From positions 38,531,082 through 38,595,081 of the forward strand of contig OX344751.2 in the NCBI GenBank assembly GCA_947034885.2: a stretch of DNA of 64,000 nucleotides, read 5' to 3'. Shown here piece after piece: positions 12,648-23,994 of the stretch. How positions within the stretch are numbered: position 1 is the first letter of the stretch; the number at the start of each line of letters is the position of its first letter. Made by a program: the position numbers and the translations under genes. This stretch comes from Thuidium tamariscinum. Lineage: Eukaryota > Streptophyta > Bryopsida > Hypnales > Thuidiaceae. The notes under the pieces are model-generated. The model searched no databases. It had not been told where the DNA came from and saw nothing but the letters and a program-made list of their open reading frames with translations.

Positions 12648-13548
12648 CCCCTAAAGTTCCTTGATTATGTTTTCACCAAAAATGCTCTGACACTACCATT
12701 TGAAATACAAGTACCAAATTTTTAGAAAACACTACTTTTAGACACATATAATTGTAGGATCTTCTAGTATGCTAGTTTGAGAATATGGAGAAAAAAATTT
12801 AAGAGATTTCTACTTTGACAATTACAAGATATTAGTGTTTGAATTGACTGAAATCCTTGTTTTGCTTTGCAAAAAACTAGGTAGCTACACTTCACAAGCT
12901 CACATTTGTATGAAAAAATGTTTAAAATGGTAGTACTTTCTGAATTCATCCTTCAAGACAAGTTTGTTGTATGCTTGAAAACTTTTAAATCATTTGGAAT
13001 CAGATATTATATAGGACAAAAATAGTAAATAGAAAAAAATAGAAAATGATTCAAAATATTAAATTGTTAAGAATTCATTTATGGAATTGAAAATGATCAC
13101 TTTGAATGGTTCAAATGTTTTAATAAAAAATCTACACCCAATATTTTATATTTTTTTCCAAAAATATTTAAAATTTAATTAAATAAAGGACTTCAAAGTA
13201 TAAATACTTACAAACTAAAATTCTTCATAACTTTTGACTCATTGATCAAAACGGAATGATTCAAAGCTTTCCATATACATATAAATCCATAAAATCAATT
13301 TCAAATTTTTTTTTCTAAAAAAAAGGATTTTTTATTTGCCCAAACTACTCAAGGTGAAGAAGAAACAACATATCATATAATAGCCTTTTTGAACCATGTA
13401 GTCAAAAGTTGCAAAATTGTTGGGCCTTAAAGATATTCATTGTCACACTTTCTATTAAAATTTGAGCGCAAAACATGAAAACCTCTAGTCACATGTACCT
13501 ATCCAAAATTTCTACATTGCCAAAAAAGGCACCTAGGTCCTTCAGGGG
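12648..13548 (-). mobile_element. C6: family C TTAA element inside E1
   Basis: Starts CCCCTAAAG and ends TTCAGGGG, with family C boxes in inverse order (late ATTACAAGATATTAG box first, GCCAAAAAAGGC end last). Flanks are TTAC and ACCA, so the TTAA duplication has eroded. It sits inside the E1 copy at the CAACTTCTT position. Confidence 0.75.
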
Positions 13549-13842
13549 ACCAAAGAATTAAATATTAAGAATTTTTCAAAATTCAAATTGTAGTAGAAAC
13601 TAGAGTAGATGACCTTCATTTTGTTATTGTTGTTGGGTTGAAATTTTAAAAAACATCGTTTTAGTGGAGATTTTTTAGATTTCGAGCAACGAAAAACAAC
13701 TTCTTAAAATATATATTAAAATAGTATATTTTCTAATCTCTTTTCTTACTAACTTCTCAACTATGTAAAAAAAGTGAATGAAAAATTACTTTTGGTCTTT
13801 TTCATTGGATTGTTATCTCAAAATCATAGAATGGTATTGGCA

Positions 13843-14039
13843 TTGTTTTTTGGAGCATGACATTCTCAATTTGCATCATTATTGCACCTCCTACATGTAT
13901 CTAAAGCTACTAAAGAAAGTTCACATATCCAATGTGTATAATGTTTGTTTTTGTGAATTGAGAATGATAAGGTTTAGATGTTAAGATGTCATTCAAATGA
14001 AAAATGTCAATTGGTGAATTATCTATCTAATAGTGTTTG
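13843..14039. other. Short unresolved gap between E1 and CACTA-2
   Basis: About 200 bp of AT-rich DNA with no recognised feature. Confidence 0.3.
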
Positions 14040-16127
14040 CACTACAAAAAATTGGAGGTATAAATGACTTCAAAGAATGATTGTCTTGCTGTCATTTTGA
14101 ACAAAAATGACTAGAAAATGACACGAGAAAAAATATGAGGCTAGAAGAGGGCTCCTTTAGCTACAATGAAATGTGCAATTACAAGGAATTAAAAAAATTC
14201 AATCTTTAAGAAAAAATTCATTAAGAAAATCATTTTTTTATTTTTTTATTTTAAAAATATTTTTTTAATCCAAAATTTGACAGGGCACATGGGTTATGTG
14301 CTCACCTTATAGATTCTCTAACTGCTTTTTGGATTGATTTTTCTTCTAATTGCACATTTCACTATAGTTGAAGGGGCCCTCTATTGGCCTCAGATTTTCT
14401 CTCATGCTTAGGGCTCTAGAGTCATTGTAGACAAGTCATTCTTTAAATGACTATGATTGTATAATTATCATCCATTTTAGACTTAAATGAAGAATGGATG
14501 ATAGGATCTATGTAAATCATGAGGTAGACAAACAAATTTTTAGGAAAGGTTGGGTAGCTGCCTATTTTCAAAGGAATTTTTGCTAACATGGAAGTCCATG
14601 TCAGTGAATTATGCAATCATTCTATAGTTGTAATACAATCTAGGTAACGCTGAGGTCAAATGTCCATGTTAGCCAATTATGCATTTGTGACATAGTCCGA
14701 GTACTATTAACATGGACATCTACATTAGAGTCATGTGTAAATTGTTGTGTAATCATTATGCAATCATTTAAAAGTTGTGATGGAGTTTCTGTGTTGTTAA
14801 AATGGATTACCACACAACAAGTCATTTTGTAGTCATTCTTAAGTGATGTGGATTCAAGTCACTCTCAAAAGACATGGAAAATAATTTTTTGGTCATTTTT
14901 GATTTGTAGCAATATGTGCAAAAAGAATCTACTAACAATTGCATAAGGATCAATCATTTTGCAATCACATGAATACATTCAAAGTTCCTCAATGACACAC
15001 TATGTTCAATATACCATACATAATACACCATATACCATTCCAAAGTCACTTAATGTGTGAGTATGAATAAATATATAGACAAGCTCTTCATAGAAATGGG
15101 TTAGTAGTAGTCAAGACAAACCTTGTGGGATATGTATTAAAACACAAAAATTGTATTACGAGTAATATTTCAAACCTCACTAAGGCATAGTGGATTAATT
15201 TTTTTTAAACACTTTGAACTAATTAAAGTTGGAAAATCAATCTTACTTCTACTTCCAAAAATCTATTTTAGGATTTGAGTCTCAAATCAAAAGTTATAGA
15301 CAAATTTGCTAAAAAGTCTAGAGAGAATTAGCATAGGAAGAGTATTAGGGTAACCTATTCAACTTCCCCTAAACAAGGATGTATATAGTTGTCCTTAGTC
15401 TCCTTACTTCAAGCAAGAAAAATATAACAATGATTCCTTAAGATGTTTAGAAATTGCACAATGAATCATGGTATGAAAAGTATTGATTGGAAGTAGTAGT
15501 AGGGTCATTGCAAAAAAGGGTGAACAGTTTCCTAATCGATCACAATTGAAACCTTTCTCTTGTTGTTTGCTATAACATTTGAAGCACAAGTGTAATGAAT
15601 ATGAATTTTTTATTGAACATGTCTAACTTTATATTTATTAGATCTCTCATTTTTTTAAATTAATAAAAATTAATAAAAATCATTTTATATTTAAAAACAA
15701 TTTTTGTTAATTTGTCACAAGTTGAGGTTTAGGGGTTTTCACTATGTTATGAGTCTCCAAATTTAATGATCTAGAGTTCAAACTTTTATGATCTATTTGT
15801 GTATTAGGGAAGCATGTATCTATCAAAGGAAATTTGAAAATATATTATTTTATGTCCTCCATATGAGTTCAAACACCACTTCCATTGCACACAATTTTTG
15901 AACATTGAAGACAGTTTTTAGATCATTCTTTTGGTAAAATCTCATCACCATCAACTCTTCCCAAATGGCCAATTTCTAGTTGTTTTTAAAATTTTGTTTT
16001 TCCTATTTTTTGTAAATTAAAATGTAAAATTATAATGATGGTAACTATTTTCTTGAGATTTTGCACTTTTCTAGTTCACCTTCTTAAAGAATTTTTCTAT
16101 GTTTTTCCTTCTTAGAATAACTTCTTT

Positions 16128-16130
<3 letters not shown>

Positions 16131-16194
<64 letters not shown>
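16131..16194. repeat. (AT)n microsatellite
   Basis: An uninterrupted AT dinucleotide run of about 62 bases inside CACTA-2; expected to be length-variable. Confidence 0.97.
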
Positions 16195-16196
<2 letters not shown>

Positions 16197-17389
16197 GTAT
16201 TTTTTACTTCTTTTAAAAATTATTTTTTAAATTCTAAAGTACTTCCAAAAAGAAAAAATGAGTACTGTAAAAAATACTATGCTTTTTGAATGCCCTTTCT
16301 TGTAGCAATGATCCAATAGAATAGGTGTACAATTGTTGTTCCATAGTAGCATTGGAAGTCTGACATTGTCGTCTACAATAAGGAAAAACAAGACTTAACA
16401 ATTGTCACCGCCTCCATCTAAATATTTTAGTGTATGTTTGTTGGAACCCTAGTAATTCAAATATGAATGATGTGAAGAGTATAAAGTAGTGCAATGATAA
16501 TGGCCCAAATTTTTAGAAGTCATTGCTAGTATATTAATAGAAATTTAAATAAATCATACAAATGGCCTTTGGGGAAGAAAACAATAAACACAAACAAATG
16601 GTAAGGCTATAAAGAATGCATGATTTCAAAGAAAAAAACAAAATAAGTCTTTTATTGGAATTTTTTTTAAATAAAAAATATGAATAAGGAGTACAAAAAG
16701 TGGAAAGATGAAAAGAGAACCTATTAGCTTAAGAAGGGTATTAGGATATGAGTGTTATAAAATCTTAAACCACATGTATTGTTGAAGTAGCTAATTGTCC
16801 TTTGAATTGGTCCATTTAGAATGTGTTGAATTACGTGCACAATAGAGGTGGATTTGCACAAGAATATAGTATAAAGAGCCCTTCTAAATTAGAGTAAGAA
16901 GTGTGCAATAGTCCATGAGTTGAAGATCATCCATCTACAATTACATACAATCATTCTCTAGTGGCACTATAGAGGCAATATACCTACATGTAATCTGTAC
17001 ACATTGAAATTGTAAAACCCACAATTTGTCCATTTTTTGTACTCCAAGTATACATCTACTATTTATGTCATGAGTCAAAGTCATTTGTCATTTTTAATGC
17101 AAAATTTGTATTATTTGGTCACAATGGCTTTGTCTTAATCAAAGGTGATACATTTTCTTCCCTGTAGTGATCAATGAAAGGGGAAAGCAATCGTGCCTAA
17201 AATCTACCAAAAGTGCTCAAAAGCTATACATGTGAGGGTGATGAAGGAGTCATATGTAGAAGTGATCCTTGAGTGACACCTGGAGTTGGATCCCAATGTC
17301 TACATAATCGTATTTGAATATGATGCACCTCTAGTACTAGGTACAATTGCATCCCAATAACTTGAGAATGCCAATGCCATCCACATTAC

Positions 17390-17890
17390 ATTAATGCGTT
17401 CATTTTTGGCACAAAAAACTACACCATGGCTATTTGGGATCCTATAGTCATCTTAGAGTCGCACAATAGTAAAGTGAAATCACAATTTAATAATTCAAAA
17501 ATGATTGCCGTCCACATTAGTTAGTGCCTTGTCCATCATTAGTCCAAAAAATTGCACCATGTCCTATTTGGGACTCTGCAATCATTTTTGAGTTGCACAA
17601 TAGTAAAGTGAAGTCATAGTCTATTAATTCAAAAATGATTGTTGTCTATGCCAACTCAATGCCTTGCCATCTTTGGTGAAAAAAATTGCAACATGGCCTA
17701 TTTGGGACCTTATAGTCATTTTAGAGTCACACAATAATAAAATGAAGTCATAGTCTAATAATTAAAAAATGATTACCCTCCACATCAAGTTAGTGCCCTA
17801 CCTATCCTTGGTGCAAAAAATTGCAACATGGCCTATTTCAGACCCTATAGTCACTTTAGAGTTGCACAATATAAAGCACAATTATAGTGT
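17390..17890. repeat. Tandem array of about 134-bp units inside CACTA-2
   Basis: Four units marked by a CAAAAAAYTRC motif near 17410, 17547, 17681 and 17813. Each unit is the inverse complement of the 136-bp unit in CACTA-1, more diverged. Confidence 0.8.
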
Positions 17891-18116
17891 ATGACAACCA
17901 ATCAATTGATGATATTTTGAATGCCCTCCCATGGATGAATCTTTAAGTTTGTCACATCTTCAACCTCAAATTGTAAAAGTAGTTGCAAAATTACTTTGAA
18001 ATTGGGGAGATTGCAAAGTTGGTGAAATTATAGAAGCTCTTATCATTCTTTAGTAAAATTAGACAAGGAATCATTTTTGCACAATCATTTATAACCCCCA
18101 GTTTCTTATAGTGATG

Positions 18117-18499
18117 TTTTACTATATTTAAGTACATATTATGTATTCTAAAGAACAAAAATGATCCTATGTATATGGACCCCTATAGCTCTTTAAGTAT
18201 CTAATTTGATGGAAGGATGGAAAAGATATACCAAAGGACTTTTTATTGTTATAATGAGCCATTCACACTTGTATGATGTTCCATTTTTGAGTTGTCAAAT
18301 GCATGCCCAACTAAATTGGTTCACCTTCACTTGTGGAAAAAAAATCTTCCTCACTTATTGCTCATTGAATGGCAAAGCTCTCTAAAAATCTTATTTTCTA
18401 CATTGAAAATAAGCTTCATTTTCTTGCTTGAAGTTGTTGTCACTCTACTTACCATCCAATCAATAATTTGTAAAGCTAATGGCACTTTAAATCATTATT
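18117..18499. other. Unresolved AT-rich spacer
   Basis: Contains the start of an 88-codon plus frame (18292-18558) that runs on into element D2; I see no motif and regard the frame as chance. Confidence 0.3.
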
Positions 18500-19447
18500 G
18501 CCTAAAGGCTCAAGGCCTTTTAGGGGTTAAAAACATTATTGCTTTTGAAGTGTTATAGGTCTAAATGTTAGTAAGGTATGGAAATCTCAACTATACAATC
18601 TTGTAGTGTATATGTTGTAAATGATGTAAATCAAACTTGGAGTCATTTGGCCACATAGATTGAGAGACTATAATGTTTTAATATTGAATAAAGATGCTAA
18701 AATTTTCCTACACACATAATTGAAGATCAAGTTTGATTTCTAAACTTACTCAAATAAAAAAAAACTTTGAACTACAAAGTGCTTCAAAACTAGCATACAA
18801 ATACATTGGTGAAAGAAAACATCATTCAATTGACTCATTGTGTCTACAAAATGACTTTGAAATGTCAAAAAATAGTTGCAAAAAACACATCTAGGGCGAA
18901 ACCTCCTCCTACTAAAATGCTTTTGCCACTTATAATTTCTTAGATTGATATGAAATTTAAGTCGCACAAACTAGACTAGTATGGGTAACTTTTCCAAAAG
19001 AAATGATTGGAAACAAACACTATATGAAGAAGAAACAAGCCGTTGGAGTTTACAATAATCTAAAAATGTATGGTTTTTGAACTTTGAATTGCTCTCAAAC
19101 ATTCAAAACTACTTGAATTGACATGAAAATTTGACCACAATAACTAGATTTCTAAGAGAACATAATCCAATACATTTGATTGAAAACAAGCATTGGATGA
19201 AGGAGTTACAAGCCTCCAAAATTGCAACCATCAATTGCAATTCGGTGAACTCAAATTGAACATGTGAACTTTGAATGGCTTTCAAAAAACTTGTACATCA
19301 TAGATTGGTCTGAAAATTTTACCTTACAAACAAGAAGAAATAATACAAATTTTTTTTGAATTTTTTTTGAATTTTGAAATTGGATGCAAAAGTTACAACA
19401 CTTTGAATTGGACTTTGAGATTGCGAGGACACTTTTGGGCTCCCAAG
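18500..19447 (+). mobile_element. D2: family D TTAA element
   Basis: Begins CCTAAAGGCTCAAGGCC and follows family D order as in D1 and D3: a CAATCTTGTAGT box, GTCATTTGGCCACATAGATTG, then three related segments of about 140 bp each ending in a GAARNARNYACAAGCC or AAAAGTTACAACA phrase. The right flank is TTAA (19448-19451); the left TTAA is lost or shifted. The terminus on the right is shortened relative to D3. Confidence 0.75.
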
Positions 19448-19451
19448 TTAA

Positions 19452-19944
19452 TATAAGCATATATGTATGTTTTGTATAACCGCATCATGAAATTTTGCTC
19501 AACTGGATCAACAAATATTACTAAAAGATATTAAAAACTTTAGTGATGCATATTCAAATGGTTTGTTGTTATACAAAAGTTAGGAGTTTCATTTTAGAGT
19601 TTTTAGAAGTTTAAGAAGTCACTACCTTATCTTCTTCTTACTCCATGAAGACCAAGAACACATTTCAACCACAAATTGTCAAAAACTATCATTTTGTAGG
19701 GCAACAAGGAAAAAAATAAAAAATAAAAAATAAATTGTTTCTTAAATTCAACCATAAAAACTTGTATTAGGATATTTTGGGAATATATGGAAAAGAAGTC
19801 AAAAACTTTGACAGTATAGATTGAAAGATTGTAACATTTGTTGTGAAAGCCAAAAGAGGCTTGGGAGGGCAAATGCCCCTTCACATTAAGAAAACAATGG
19901 AGTTATGGATTACAATCAAGAAGGATGGAAGGAACAATATAATT
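19452..19944. other. Spacer with a probable family A fragment
   Basis: The part at about 19670-19850 carries the family A phrases AAAACTATCATTT, TTAGGATATTTTGG and AACTTTGACAGTATAGATTG in the same order as A1 and A2, so it looks like a decayed A copy without ends. The rest is unassigned. Confidence 0.45.
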
Positions 19945-20540
19945 TCACTTGTCATTATCCATGTAACAAAAGAGAAGAGTCCACTGGGTGTGGAAGGAGC
20001 CTTCTAACTCAGCTAAGGATTTAGAATTTCTAGCAATTGCATCAATGTGACACCAAACGGCGACACCAACGTGAAGAGTGGAAATCCAGGTTGATGTGCG
20101 CAAATGTTCTTGAGTCACCACTTGAGATGCATATTGCTTATAACATCGATCATCCCCTATGTGCCAAATCAAGAAAGTCTTGAGGATGTTCCAATGCTGA
20201 TTTTCTTAGATGAACTTACTCATTGCCCTAGTGCAGCTTACTTGAAGCTGTCCTAGAAGCACTTACTTGAAGTTTTGGGATTCTAATTTAGCTATTGATC
20301 CTACTAAGCTATTGACTCTCTTCCACAACTCTCGGGTGTGTGGGCACTTCCAAAATAAGTGATAAATAGTCTCTATTGGACATGAGCAAGTTGAACATCT
20401 ATGGAAGGTATTATGGATTTTCCAAATTAGCCATTTGCCTATGACAACTCCATGGTTAAGTATTTGCCACAACAAAGTGGCATGCTTCCTTCATTTGGTG
20501 TAATGCCTCATCCATTGGAACATGCTTTTGATATCATGTT
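19945..20540 (-). mobile_element. LINE (non-LTR retrotransposon) 3' fragment with zf-RVT domain
   Basis: The minus strand, from about 20495 down to 20263, encodes a reverse-transcriptase zinc-binding domain: LLWQILNHGVV, then C-x2-C-x4-E-x3-H-x4-C with HLFWKCP and a following ELW, the usual layout downstream of plant LINE reverse transcriptases. The same frame resumes past in-frame stops at about 20190-19945 with WNILKTFLIWHIGDD, matching the W-x-LL-x-FLLWQIW stretch that follows zf-RVT in plant LINEs. The reverse transcriptase and endonuclease parts are absent, so this is a dead 5'-truncated or eroded copy. No poly-A tail or target duplication seen. Confidence 0.75.
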
Positions 20541-21176
20541 CTATATAGTTGTATAAAATAATGTATTATTAGAATTCCTTTGATAGAAACATGTGTGCCT
20601 ATTAGAAAAATATATCACAAAAAATTTCACTCAAAACCATTAGTTTAAAGTAACTATTCAATAGTATAAGAAAACCCTAATTAAATGTCAAAGGGAGACA
20701 AATTAACAAAATAGACTTTTAAATATCAAAATATTTTTTAAAAATTCTGAAAAATAAGGGATATAGTTAAAATCAAGATATCTAAGAATAGAATTTTTTG
20801 ACTATCTATGAGGAATGGATAGTTTGTATACCTAGCCATACTCAACTGCGTTTTGTTTTTTTATATTTCTTCAATTTTTTGTAACTTACAAAATCAAGAC
20901 CCCAAACACCTTGAAAATCACTGAAATTTTGTAAGGTTTTGGCATTTAGTTCACAATATATAAGTTATAGCATTTGAAAATTGAAATGCAACAACACTAG
21001 CAAGTGTTTCTTGCAATCACCCTTGCCAAATTTTAGAAGTAAAAGAAGAATTGTACACATATTGCTAAAAGCTACCTAACTTGCTTGAAAAACTTGGGGC
21101 TACCTAATTTTTGATACAAGCACCCAATTGAAAATTGAATTGCATTCCTACCAAGGGAGAACATATCCACACCTTG
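20541..21176. other. Unresolved AT-rich spacer
   Basis: No repeat ends or exons recognised between the LINE fragment and A2. Confidence 0.3.
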
Positions 21177-21180
21177 TTAA

Positions 21181-22091
21181 CTCCTAAGTCCCAAGACTTT
21201 TTTCCATCATAACACAGTCGAAATTGCCATTTCTATTGCAAAGAGAAAAATATCATTTTAAATATCATTTTCATACATGTAACCATAGGATCTTGTGCTA
21301 AATTTGTATAAAATTGTGTGGAAGAGATTCTAGAAACTTTGACCATGTAGATTGTATGATATTTGCATTTAAAGTAAAGGGAAACAAACAAGTGTTTTTG
21401 CACCTTCTTCAATTGCATTTTTTGATTATGAACCTTCTTAAGTTTAAAATTTTGTTCTTTTGATTTTTGATTTCTAATTTTATATGATGGAGGATTGAGA
21501 TGAGGAAGCTAGGAAAAAAAATTTAACATACTTAATTTTCATTCATTCAAAAATGCTAAGTAGTAGTAAGTTCAAATTTTAAAAAAACAAACTAAGTTGT
21601 TAATAGCTCTACAATGGAATTGAAACACACTAATTTCAATAGTGACATAGTTCTAGTGAGAGATCTTAATCTTGTAGAACTTTTATTTTTGATAAATAGT
21701 AAAAATCGAGTTCAAAAATAAATCCTAAAAGTGATTTTTCAAAAAGATGCTCTAACTATGTGAAAAACAAGATTGCTTACAACTTTTGCATAACAAATTC
21801 AAATGGAATGAATCAAAGCCTTCCAATGTAGATAAAAATTCAATCTATATGGAAAAAAAATTCTATTTCAACTTTTTTTTTTTTTTTTAAACTTGCCAAA
21901 CAAAAATTTGGGTTTTTTGTGCCTAACTTTTATTTTGATGTAGTGATTTAAACTAAATTTATATAATTGAAAAGCTAATATTTTTTTCTATCTTCACAAA
22001 AAATTTCAAAAAATCATGACATATATTGTGACCATAGGAACCTTCTTGAAATCCATTTTGTCCTCCTAAAGGGACAATGGGACTTTCAGGG
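21181..22091 (+). mobile_element. A2: family A TTAA element (911 bp)
   Basis: Left end TTAA then CTCCTAAGTCCCAAG; right end GGGACTTTCAGGG then TTGA (22092-22095, one base off TTAA). The interior parallels A1 throughout: CCATAGGATCTTGT, TTTGACCATGTAGATTG, a TTAATAGCTCTACAATGG box and the closing GGGACAATGGGAC. It shares its right TTAA-derived junction directly with E2. Confidence 0.8.
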
Positions 22092-22095
22092 TTGA

Positions 22096-22819
22096 CCCTT
22101 GAAGGACAAACCTATAATTAATGACTTCAAGCCTTGTTGTTCATTACTCAATTTGTTTCCATTTTGGACATAGATGTGTATGAAAAAAAATTTAATTTAT
22201 TTTTTAAAGGTGAAATTACATGTCTTCTCTACTTCACAAAAAATTTAGATTTTTTTGAGGAAAATTGATGTTTATGTGAATTTTTGAAGAAAAAGTGAAG
22301 AAAAAATCATATCAAGTAGAAAATTATCTCAAAAAACCTGAAAATTTCACCATGTGTAAACATAACAATGACAAACATCATGGTGTAAATTCAACTTCCA
22401 TGTCATTCTATAATTAGAATGCAATGAATATTGAAACACATCCAAAGTTCAAACTACAATAAAATTTTCAATATTATTAATTTTTCCAAAATTCCTATTG
22501 GAGTAGAAACTGGAGTAGAGAACCTTTAGTTTGTTAGTTGGGCTCAAACTCAAAAGATATCATTTTGTGGAGGAATTTCAGATTTACATAACTTCTCAAA
22601 GTACACTAAAATGGCATATTTTGCCATTTGTTTTTTTTACTTGCTTCTTGACTTCATAAAAAAAAACATTAGTTAGACTAAAAATTCAATTGGATACTCT
22701 TTGTAACTCAACATGAAAGGTCATTAAAAAAAAGGGATGAAAAAACTACTTGTAATCTCTCCTTATGGCCTTGGATTGTCATCCAAATGCCATAAAATGG
22801 TATTGGCGGCAGTCTAAGA
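22096..22819 (+). mobile_element. E2: family E TTAA element (724 bp)
   Basis: Lies exactly between A2 and B1, sharing both TTAA-type junctions (TTGA 22092-22095; TTAA 22820-22823). Family E boxes run in order: TTTCACCATGTGTAAAC, CTGGAGTAGAGAACC, then AATGGTATTGGCGGCAGT at the right end. No coding frame conserved with E3 or E4. Confidence 0.8.
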
Positions 22820-22823
22820 TTAA

Positions 22824-23625
22824 CCCCTAATTGCCCAATCAACCATATATGGTCAATCTAAAATCTAAGGCCCATTTCTGAATGGGCAATTAAATTCCTA
22901 TGACCATTTTTAAAAAAATTGGATAGTTTGAAGGGTTAACTATTCAAAACTTTCATTTTTCATTGAAAAAAGTACATATTTGATTATTGAGAGGTCTTCA
23001 AAGGCATACATGTACCATAAGTGAAGTGTAAAGCTTGCCAATTTTACTTCATTTCCTAGCTTTATGCAATTTCACTTGATTTGAGATCTAAGAAATTGTA
23101 CATATCCATTTGCTTTGAAAATGGTTCCAATGGAAAGAAGAAAGTGTTTTCATGATATTCACCATTGAAAATTTAAACATACAACTATTGATTTGGAGTT
23201 ATTTGCAATTTCTACATATAAAAAGTAATTGCATTTCAACAATTGCAAGGTGGATTGTGTAATGAATTTAATAGCTTTTCATGTGAAATTAAGTTTTTTA
23301 GAAGTGCATTTTAGTGTGCTAACACTCTTTATAGGTGTTTATGTCACCTCCAATCCTCCAAAAAATTTATATTCAAATTTGAGAAACATTGTGGAAAAAG
23401 GCGATATACTAAATACAGAAAATGCACTCTTCTCTTGTTATAATCTTACAACTCCTATGCAATTTTGTACTCAAAATTTGTGTACCTACTAATAAACAAG
23501 CTCTTTAAATATCTATGTAGTCAAATTTTGGAAAAAAAATCAATTTGCTTCACTAGGGATGACTACAAGCTCATACACTTTTTTCATAGTCAAAACACAC
23601 TTGAAAAGGCTTGGGCATTTAGGGG
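22824..23625 (+). mobile_element. B1: family B TTAA element (802 bp)
   Basis: CCCCTAATTGCCCAA at the left and TTGGGCATTTAGGGG at the right form a 15-bp inverted repeat with one mismatch; TTAA on both sides (22820-22823, 23626-23629). The interior matches the two halves of B2 (28749-30499) and lacks the C2 insertion, so it serves as the empty-site reference for C2. An 87-codon frame (23229-23492) is not kept open in B2. Confidence 0.9.
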
Positions 23626-23659
23626 TTAAGATTCATTTGCAATTGACTTCTCAGAAACC

Positions 23660-23994
23660 TAAGGTGGGAGGTTCTAAAACAAAGAAGGCTTTACAATGGA
23701 GCACCTAGCTCCTTGAATGTGCCTTATTTGTGCACGTTGCTTTTTTATAGCCCTCAATAATGTAAAAACCGTGTACATTTTAGGAGGTGCTCCATTTTAG
23801 AGCCCTATGCTGCTTCAACTTCACAATTTTACAACTAATTCTACCAAGCTCTAAAAAATATGAAATAACTTGATTTAGATGTCAATTGCACTTGTCTTCC
23901 AAGAAAAACTTACTGAATAACATTTTAAAATGTTTTGCCTCCCCAAAATTCAGTTTCCACCCTTGGATGCTCCATTCAAGGACCTCCTACCTTA
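23660..23994 (-). mobile_element. F4: family F element (335 bp)
   Basis: Ends TAAGGTGGGAGG and CCTCCTACCTTA are inverted repeats; the interior shares ATATGAAATAACTTGATTTAG and CCTCCCCAAAATTCAG with F1 and F2. No clear target duplication. A non-coding MITE-like element. Confidence 0.75.

Larger units (their letters stand above)
11620..13842 (+). mobile_element. E1: family E TTAA element, rearranged and interrupted
   Basis: Shares order with E2 (22096-22819) and E4: GCCCATCACTC-like start, a TTTCACCATGTTTG box, TTCAAAGTTCAAAC, the GGAGTAGA...CTAGAGTAGATGACC box, and a closing AATGGTATTGGC. It is interrupted by about 460 bp near 11957-12417 and by element C6. The TAGAGTAGATGACCTTCATTTTG box appears twice (near 12540 and 13595), so part of E1 was duplicated during or after the C6 insertion. 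Confidence 0.65.
14040..18113 (-). mobile_element. CACTA-2: older, larger CACTA element related to CACTA-1
   Basis: Ends are CACTACAAAAAATTGGAGG at 14040 and the inverse of CACTATAAGAAACTGGGGG at 18113, clearly the CACTA-1 ends with several changes. Flanking triplets are TTG and ATG, a decayed duplication. Internal homology to CACTA-1 runs inverted: the region near 14440-14900 matches 5000-5640, and the array near 17390-17890 matches 3170-3925. About 4.07 kb long, with no transposase-length frame. End divergence implies greater age than CACTA-1. Confidence 0.85.

Noticed and set aside
12356-12949. Several 60-70-codon frames inside E1 and C6
   Set aside because: Phe/Lys/Asn-rich translations typical of AT-rich DNA; frames differ between copies of the same element.
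14701-14830. Spaced repeats resembling a CRISPR array
   Set aside because: These are CACTA subterminal repeats with uneven spacing and diverged units in a eukaryotic genome.
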